Shown here in pieces: positions 56,226 through 64,000 of a DNA stretch of 64,000 nucleotides. The stretch comes from Paraphysomonas bandaiensis (Eukaryota; Chrysophyceae), in the NCBI GenBank assembly GCA_965644295.1, contig CBFFRP010000419.1, positions 1-64,000 of the forward strand, given 5' to 3'. Numbering within the stretch: the stretch's first letter is position 1; each line of letters begins with the position of its first letter. Under the pieces are notes generated by a model. The model saw only the letters and a list, made by a program, of their open reading frames with translations, ran no database searches and had not been told where the DNA came from. Made by a program: the position numbers and the translations under genes.

Positions 56226-57625
56226 CTACGATACGCAATTTAAAGTAACATCGGGTACAGCCAAAGGCGACACCGATGCTAAATCGATAAAAACAGGTGT
56301 CACCCCATTGTAGTTGGTCCCTTCCCAAGTGGGCAAAAGCGCAACATGTCTCATGTGTATGTCATTGTGCCTAAAATTCTTTGAAGCAAAAAAGGCAACT
56401 GCCTCATTTTTCGCATCTTCAGGTTTCCACTCTTTTAAACTAGATATCAAGTTGCTACAATCTACGTCACTGAAATATATTTCGGTGTCATTTTCCCTAT
56501 CATATTCCTCGCTTTCACCACCCCAACAGCGCAATTGCGCTGTGAACAGATACGATTCAGAACGACGATGAAGATGGAAGCAAATGGCAATGCAAGCACT
56601 TCTTTTGTCAGTAACGTGCACATGAATGAGGAAGAGAGTTCAGAAATGATACTTTGCCAGACTTCACCTTCGTGAGCAGTCGTAGCTGGGTAGTATCCAA
56701 ACTTCAAAACCACCAAATGCCCTGACTTGTCACATGCCAACCACACCTTTCCATCTGCACCTCCATGAAAATCTCGCAAAATATAGAAACTTTGAGTTCG
56801 AGGAGATGGTGGTCGCAATTTTAATTCAAAATTATTATTGCTTGGCAGTTTCTCCCACAACCAAGTGTCCGGTGTGAGTTTGATATACATTCTATTTACA
56901 TCTACCAATGGAACTCTGGTATAGGTAGCCATTTTCATCTTCAATATAGCAGAAACAAGGGAGGGGAATAAATCGGAACTGGTCTGAGTCATACATTTAG
57001 TACCATGGAGCTTCCTCGCCGATACTACAGCCTCAGATAGCACGAATTTGCCCTCCTGATGGGCAGAAGACAATCCCTTCGATATGTCATCTCCTGAAAA
57101 TTCTTTAAGAGCCGCCACATCTGTATCTGGCATCCAGCAAATCCGCCAATCCGTGTATGTTGTTACAATTCCAAATATTTCATTCTGTCCGTAAAAAGCA
57201 CGCAATCTCAGCATATAATCGTATAACTGGCCCAGTACAGAGAAGGAAGGTTTCTTGAGTAAACGTTTTCCCGGTAGTTTAACTTCTATCACTCCTAGCG
57301 GCATTCCATTTTTATATCTTATGGTCCAAATATCTGGCCTGTAGACACCATCTAAACACTCTGAAATTATATCAATCTCTCTCTCAGCCAAACCGCAAAA
57401 ATGAAACAGGTCTCTCATTAATAACTTAACGAAAACCGCGAGATCAATTTCGCTGCCATATCTAAGTGAATATCCCCTAGAATATGCCAATAAGGAAGAG
57501 TATATCCGATATCTCCTATCTGTTAACTCTGGTAACTGAACTATACCCAGAGGCGACTCTTCCAACTCTAGTAGTGGATCATATCCATTATTTAAGGAAG
57601 AAGACGAGTGTGTACAGTGCAACAA
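56226..57625 (-). pseudogene. Crinkler-like nuclease-kinase protein, frameshifted
   Basis: The first frame (57625 to about 56590) has a PD-(D/E)xK nuclease-type segment: YRPDIWTIRYKNG near 95, then GVIEVKLPGK with the E-x-K pair, then GQLYDYMLRLRAFYG. A kinase-like N-lobe follows (GGADGKVWLACD, HLVVLKFGYY). The catalytic loop lies in another frame (56621 to 56226): FRHNDIHMRHVALLP and PVFIDLASV, the Crinkler kinase variant of the catalytic loop and metal-binding Asp. I found no GT-AG intron that joins the frames, so a frameshift near 56560-56620 is likely. The first frame also has no ATG: it is open upstream to about 57722 and starts at TTG. Crinkler proteins were named as oomycete effectors but occur widely in free-living protists. 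Probably a decaying copy. Confidence 0.68.
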
Positions 57626-57725
57626 ACTAGGTAGACCATATGAGATAAGATGCTCTAACGATGTGCTATCACAGGTAGATGTCTCTTCCTTCTTCTCTGT
57701 CGTTAGAGTGTTAAGGAGAGCTCTC

Positions 57726-58507
57726 CCTTACTCTAAGTCTGTTGACAACTGCCGATAGAGAGCAATGCAATTAGCTCAGTATGACTCATTGCACTTATTT
57801 CAGATTCACTATACATATGGAGTTAATATTATGTTGTATTAAATCTACCTAACAATTTACTTAAGGTCTCACATATCCATGTATGATCAAGGCACACCAG
57901 ACAACATGAAGCCCAAACATCTCAGATATGCCTCATATATTGAGACAACAATTATGTGTATTACAGCCGTAGTTGTGTATTAGTAATATACAGTATTTTT
58001 GCCTCAATAATTTTCCGAATAATAAGATACTGACTGCCGATATCTTGAACAAATCAACGTTTTATGTACGTATGTACAGCAGTATATACAACTGCATACA
58101 GGAACCGCGTTATATCGCGAGTGGCTGCTATTGTATTGTGTGGCCCTTCCACTTCTCTAATTTTTTTTGGCTAAGGGCCTTAGCCGGTATAGGCGTACGT
58201 CGTAGTATGTATACACCAACACTACCTGCGGTCCTCTCCCCTCTACGCATATATCCATACTGTATATGGACCATCTTGAGATCCTGGGTTCCCTTGTGCC
58301 CATTGCATCCAATAATGTTTGGCATCGTAGTGGTATCCAATACACTCACTCCTTATCTATGACATAACCATACTAACTAACTCACTTCTATATTACATAC
58401 ATTACATTAAACTATACATCTACAATCCCTTCGAACCCTCTACCTCCATACATACCCTCTGTATAATATTTAATTAACCTCAACACGTGTTTTCAGCCAT
58501 TCCTTCA
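57726..58507. other. Divergent spacer
   Basis: No gene seen. Contains TATAC-type repetitive sequence at 58050-58100 and 58195-58270, and CATACATACC at about 58449, 60 bases upstream of the CDK start. Confidence 0.5.
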
Positions 58508-59646
58508 ATGGAGAGGTATCAGAAGTTAGAGAAAATAGGGGAAGGTACTTATGGTATAGTCTATAAGGCAAAAGATCGTGTATCAGGTCAAATTATTGCT
58601 TTAAAGAGAATCAGATTAGAAGCAGAGGATGAAGGTAGTGATACGTATGTATGTGTGCGTATGTAGAGCTATAGATGGATGTGTATGTATATATATATAT
58701 ATATGTATGTGTATAGATACTATACATGTATATATATAACTACATATATAAATATATGTCCTGTACATGAATATGATTTGTTATTCTTTTATTCTAAATA
58801 TTTATCTGCACAGGAATCCCGTCAACAGCAATCCGCGAGATTTCACTACTTAAAGAATTACGGCACCCCAATATTGTTCGACTCTTTGACGTTGTACACA
58901 CGGAGAGGAAGCTGACTCTAGTTTTCGAATATCTAGATCAAGATTTGAAGAAGTACTTGGATGTGTGCGAAGGCGGTCTCGACCCTACAATTTTGAAATC
59001 ATTTCTTTTTCAGTTGATTACTGGTGTAGCCTACTGCCATCACCATAGAGTACTTCATAGAGATCTGAAGCCTCAAAATCTTCTTATCAATCGCGAGGGA
59101 GAATTAAAATTAGCGGATTTTGGACTTGCGCGTGCGTTTGGTATTCCAGTAAGAAGTTACACCCATGAGGTTGTAACCCTATGGTACCGTGCTCCGGACG
59201 TTCTCCTGGGCTCACGGCATTACTCAACACCAGTGGATATGTGGAGTATAGGTTGTATCTTTGCGGAGATGGTGAATGGAGCTCCTCTATTTACAGGCAC
59301 ATCTGAGCGTACACAGCTAGATACAATATTCCGACACCTGGGTACCCCCACAGAGTCAACTTTTCCGGGAATATCTCAACTTCCGGAGTGGGGTAATGAC
59401 TTCCCTTCGTACTCGACACCTAGCTCACTCAGCGCGGTTGTTCCGAATCTGGACGAGGTCGGGTTGGAGCTGCTTGGTGCACTCCTGACATACGACCCTA
59501 CTCGTCGTATCACTGCTCAAGATGCGCGTAAACACAGGTAGGATAAAATATTTGAGTGGCAATCTGAAGTTATTTAACGCTATATTCACAGATACTTTCG
59601 CGATATTCCTGAAGCGCTAAAGCGCGTTGGAGAAGATATGTCCTGA
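58508..59646 (+). CDS. Cyclin-dependent kinase, CDK5-like (PSTAIRE)
   Basis: Exons 58508-58634, 58814-59537 and 59592-59646 encode 301 residues, the standard length. Present are the Gly-loop [12 protein letters not shown] Lys in IALKRIRL, the cyclin-binding helix [13 protein letters not shown] in [14 protein letters not shown] in [15 protein letters not shown], and the T-loop with [14 protein letters not shown]. The Thr14/Tyr15 pair targeted by Wee1 is kept (GTYG). The T-loop reads RSYTHEVVT, so a Thr is available near the CAK site. FGIPVR and the DPTRRITA region are closer to CDK5/Pho85 than to CDK1. The enzyme needs a cyclin partner. Intron 1 (179 bases) is expanded by TATG/TATA repeats. 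Confidence 0.92.
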
Positions 59647-61410
59647 TTTGATGATTAATGCCTCCTTTGATACCTTAATTCGTGGTGGGACCTTATCATT
59701 TCCTGTATTTGATTACTTGTTTTGAGAGTAGTGTAGTGAATATCAAGGAATTGTGAGACTGGACACAGTGGTATTGTTATGAAATTGGGAGATGGTGCAA
59801 TAATAACCATTGATTACTGAGCCATTAATTTAATTTTTGTGTCGAAGATACTTTAACGTGCCAAACCATGAGCAGAGTGGGATGTCTACTATTCGCTCAG
59901 TGAACTATATTACAATGCTTTATACAATGTCGACAACTACTTTTCTGTAACGAAATAAGGGGATTGTGAATGTACATGAGGTAAAATGCTAAAATACAAC
60001 CAACTTTGATAGACTATATATGCATCCATACATTCTATCACTTTATGTTGATTGGTGTCCATTTGGCGATAACATGAAACTTACAAACGTTCTCCTTTTC
60101 CGAGTTATTTTATGCTTGATAGCCTACCATATATATCCAGCTGTCAGACTGTTCAATAACGATGGATTGATTACATTACCATTTACTATACAAGATGTCT
60201 AGAAGTACTTGTATCAATGCCATGGTATTTTTGTTGGAACATTTTTACTTATTTAGATCGTGAAAGGAATGATATGTCGTTAGACTAGATAGATAAATAA
60301 GATTTCAGGTTAGTCTTGATATTTAATAAGAATATACTTGATATTATTAGAGATAAAGATTGAACGGTAAGGCCTAATAGTATAATAGCAAGACACGTTT
60401 GAGAAGAGCGTTAGCACCACACATGTGCGTATCTTGTACAGTCGCGTATCATGTATAGTTTGGTAATTATTCAGTCTACTTGGTATTTCATTGTATACTT
60501 GTGTTGTATTCACGCGTTAAGAGATATACGTGAATCAATAACTCCTAATATAGATTATTATTATATTATTATTGCATAGGAAATTAAACACATCAACAAC
60601 ATAATTTTTTACTTCTTTCATATCGCCCCCTGATCCCTGATTAATTTCCGTATCTTGGATCGTCATGATACTTTAGTTTAACTAAATATAAACCATATGT
60701 TTCGAATGGTCAGTATTAGAAATGCTCAATAGATCAGTATAAAAAGCATGAAAGGCTAACTGTACTTTATGGACGACCTTTTATTCATAAGTAGTTGCAT
60801 CTTCTATTAGTTATTTTTCCTACTAGTTTCTGCATAAGATTAAAAATTCAATAATCGGATTACATAAAATACGTTCAAATTCCATTGCTACATCAACGTC
60901 ATCCTGGTGTTTGGGGAGACTATATACTTGTCTTCGATGTCACAATAAAACATGTGTGTTACCATTAGGTTATTGGCATCATAATCTCACCCAATACCAC
61001 ATCATGTCAACAGGTATTGGCATCACAACACCAAATCAATTCACACTACAGATATTTCAGCTCTCATAATTTCATACTTCAGTTTCAACATATAACAACT
61101 TCTACCTAAATACATATAATTATACTCAGTTTGAGCACATTCCATAATGACATACAACGCATAAGAAAACTGTTTGAAAAAATATTTTTCAGGACGGCTG
61201 TGTATATGGACAAACGCCTTATTGTCCATTGCACTGCTCTTTCACAATTAATGTACATTCTTTGACATCACAATGTCATCCTGAATACAAATAATAAAAT
61301 CCAGCGTCCTTTCGATTATAAATACACAGGCCACTTACTTGTGAGAGAGTGACTTACGCCGTCCCACATTAGTATTTCCGCCTACACAGCAGTGGAGTCA
61401 AGCCAATAAC
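59647..61410. other. Intergenic region with the second dispersed-repeat copy
   Basis: No gene seen. 60555-60670 matches 10030-10150, including an exact 20-base run at 60586-60605. The rest is AT-rich. The words AGGTATTGGCATCA and TTATTGGCATCATAA near 60969 and 61012 recur in the last 400 bases. Final exons of the next gene may extend into 61340-61410. Confidence 0.5.
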
Positions 61411-63253
61411 TTACAGTGATGTTATATTGATACCCTCCGGGACACGCCCACGGAACGACAAGCTGTGTCGTCGCTGAGTCAAAGGAACAGGGGAGGGAGC
61501 ACTAGAGTTCAGAGTGTTTATCCCTGCCACTTCGACCTTGCCTTTGATTCGGTCCTCGATACTTATTTTACTGGACACACACATAAGACACTGCACTGCG
61601 AGATGGTTTGGACGTACTCTGACTGCGCCCGCAACAATGCAACATTCTGCAGGGTCAGACCTCCTCCACCACTGCTTGATGTCCCACTAACGCAATACAT
61701 GTCACACATTTCTATTTCAGTCTCTAATTATTGGTAGGCACCTGTCAGTCACGTTCTTTTTCGTTGCAGAGGAAGCCCGCTCCCGCGTGGAGGGACTACA
61801 AAGCAACGGCACTCAGACAGCACAGTGACGAAAATGTGAAGTAATTTATAATATCAAATATATACACAAAAAGGTACATGAGTATGATTTACTCCTCACC
61901 TAGTATGATTTACTTCTCGACTTTTAGGAGACCCCTGTGGTGCTTGTGCTACACTGTAATTCATTGTTACACACCCATACACACTCACAATGCATACGCA
62001 TGATACGTACGGGACTCGATCAGGAACAATGAATCTATCAAGGTCATATTCATTGGGCATGGACGGTGCTCCCCTAATGAAAAAATGAGAAAAAGGCGAT
62101 ACACTGACTAATGAGCTTACACTGATGATGACGAGTTAGCGGGTTTAATACGCTGTGATCCAGCCTGTAGGCTATGCATATATTACACACGTATCGCGAA
62201 AAAAAAAAATTCGTAACTTACACAGCGTGGGCAGAATTAGGAGGTCGGGTTGGTCCTGGACTAGGGTGCACCTTCGTAGTCGAGGTGTGTGCTGGTACAG
62301 TGGGCTGAGAGTCATTACCTCGTTCATCCGGCCCAAACATAGAAGAGCTCGGCTTTGTTTTGGGTGTAGAGGACGGTAACATGAACCCATCAGAATGTCG
62401 GCGTTTCTTCGCACTCTTCACAGCCAGTCGTACAGGATGGTATGTCTTCCCATACTTATCAATCCGATATTTTTCTTGTTGCATCCAATATCTATATACA
62501 TCATATATACATATGAATACACCATTATACAGTGTGTTATATATATCACCTTGTACCAAATACTTTCATACGAAGCTTACGCTGTATCTCCATAGGGATC
62601 TCTAGTATCGTGATGTTCTCTTGAATGAATTGACGAAACACTTCGAGATTTATTTGACGATTAATCATCATAGCAAATTTATTATAAGCCCTATATGTAT
62701 ATATAACACAGTGAGTGTCTCTCTCTATACATATATATATATATACATGTATACTTACTTAAGTATCTCATAGCATTTAGTAAACCCCTCTCCATATATA
62801 TCTGTTAACAGCTTCTGTGCTTCAGTAGGATCAATATCACCACTATCATCTTCATCATACAGATCAAATATGAAATCCACTGTATATAAATCAATCAACT
62901 AGATACATACATATATATATAGATACATACATACCTAATCCTGCTTTATTAAGTGTACAATAATTCCATATACAAAATACAAAATTACGAAAATTAATTT
63001 CGTAATTTAATTTTTTATTATCATAATAACTAAGTGCACGTGTAGCATATCCACAATTTTCAATATTACATTGTTGTAATAATTTTGTAACTTCGACTTT
63101 TTCACAATTATTTATTTTTGCATCATCAAAACATTTGTAAAATTTTCCCACATAGGCTTCACTTATATTCAATGCCTCAAATTCTACTTCATATTGTTTG
63201 AGACTTGGTATATATGAGTATACTTTCGAATACTTTCCAGTTACTGCACCCAT
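61411..63253 (-). CDS. EF-hand calcium-binding protein (calcineurin B-like layout)
   Basis: Clear exons are 63253-62935, 62879-62759, 62690-62550 and 62491 to about 62222. The start used is MGAVTGKYSKVYSY (Gly2 could be myristoylated). Residues 35-105 form a degenerate EF-hand pair (FRNFVFCIWNYCT), and residues 107-140 a canonical one with DEDDSGDIDPTE supplying D-x-D-x-S-x-D ligands and a final Glu. Helices with NKFAMMINRQINLEVF and a conserved RYWMQQEKYRIDKYGK block follow, then a Lys-, Pro- and Ser-rich tail. Proteins with this WNYCT plus single canonical EF-hand are common in protists. The 3' exons between 62222 and 61411 are short and I could not fix them: candidates carry GAPSMPNEYDLDRFIVPD and RIKGKVEVAGINTL, and the true end may lie further down. 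CATA repeats fill intron 1 and the leader. Confidence 0.68.
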
Positions 63254-64000
63254 TGTATCATTACACACAGTTATAGTATGTATGTATGTATGTATGTATG
63301 AGATGAGAGGTAATTGAATTGGCTTACTTTCCACTTCGCTCATACTTCAGAACAAATACGATGAGATGTTATCGTACATATATATGGATCTATATACTAG
63401 TATAGTATATGTATGTCTGTTATAGATACAGGTTTATATATATGTATACTCATATAGTATACAGCAGTATTATATGCGAATCCTCTTCAAAATCTACACA
63501 GCAACTCACACACATACTGGCTGTACATAACGGTATACACTGCTGTATATTTTCTTTAATGGATTGTAGAACTGAAAATAAATGACTCTTGATGATACCG
63601 CTCAGAGATATGGGCATCGTGGCCATATAGCAATACATACATACATATCAGCATCTAATTTTTCGGAAATAAATTGAACCGAAAATCCTCTACATTATTG
63701 TACTCCAACTACGGCTGAAATACACATAAATGTTGTCTCAATATATCAGGCATTTTTTAACAAAAAAATACAAAGCATGCCGATACGCATACAATATCCT
63801 TGCAAACAATGCATCACCATTAAGTTACTATAGTTGTAAATGAAACGTATCAATATCAACAAACTCTATGCATCAGTGTTTACTGCTGATCATCAACCAT
63901 CACTGATAATCGAGGATACATTGTTAGTAGCAGCTGCATACAGTGTCGTTACACACCGAAACGGCCTTAACACATCTACAACTCATACATCATATTGCAT
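63254..64000. other. Window-edge spacer
   Basis: No gene seen. A TATG tract at 63273-63299 lies 20 bases before the EF-hand start. 63360-63560 is TATAC-rich, with GTATAC and CAGCAGTA words like those at 3800-3870. ATACATACATACATATC lies at 63635. Confidence 0.55.

Noticed and set aside
1-64000. tRNA or rRNA genes.
   Set aside because: No convincing B-box/cloverleaf or rRNA core sequence was seen on either strand by eye. A covariance-model scan was not possible.

Overview
The window comes from an intron-rich unicellular eukaryote with the standard genetic code (TAA, TAG and TGA all end genes here). I cannot name the species. Introns are GT-AG and mostly 36-70 bases, and most exon joins below were confirmed by reading phase: summed coding lengths divide by three for every complete multi-exon model. 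Spacers are AT-rich and full of TATG/CATA simple repeats. The gene set (PABP, PCIF1-type cap methyltransferase, CDK5-like kinase, AGC kinase, SLC35 transporter, hybrid histidine kinase, a giant kinesin, EF-hand proteins) is that of a free-living or flagellated protist. A Crinkler-like nuclease-kinase relic, an M81 peptidase and retroelement debris add an accessory layer.

Layout. 1-3660: gene-poor, with weak Ty1/copia-like traces on the minus strand. 3880-9570: remnant of an integrated small DNA virus of the Polinton-like type, all genes on the minus strand: a truncated SF3 helicase, a candidate major capsid protein, a basic protein, a penton-like minor capsid protein and four small accessory genes. 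It has its own AT-rich promoter motifs and hairpins. 10645-13130 (-): alpha/beta hydrolase with a long tail. 13858-14833 (+): six-exon small protein. 16239-17903 (+): PCIF1-like methyltransferase. 18913-20361 (-): four-helix membrane protein. 20871-22819 (+): poly(A)-binding protein. 23379-25258: inverted-repeat mobile element. 25837-27472 (-): M81 peptidase. 27519-28554: 1-kb ATGT array. 28634-30960 (+): Arb2-AGC kinase fusion. 31405-34097 (-): EF-hand-like protein with a disordered tail. 34371-34960: CATA array. 35087-36338 (+): nucleotide-sugar transporter family protein. 38308-41060 (+): hybrid histidine kinase. 41240-42019 (-): copia Gag relic. 42625-54334 (-): 21-exon, about 3,504-residue kinesin/coiled-coil/ankyrin protein. 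55243-55760: second copy of the mobile element. 56226-57625 (-): frameshifted Crinkler-like gene. 58508-59646 (+): CDK5-like kinase. 61411-63253 (-): EF-hand protein.

The host genes do not form operons and look functionally independent. The two longest simple-repeat arrays both sit in head-to-head promoter intervals, and shorter CATA tracts recur just upstream of many start codons. The most novel items are the viral remnant with two promoter classes and stop-codon hairpins, the Arb2-kinase fusion, the kinesin-ankyrin giant, and the polarity of promoter-associated CATA repeats.
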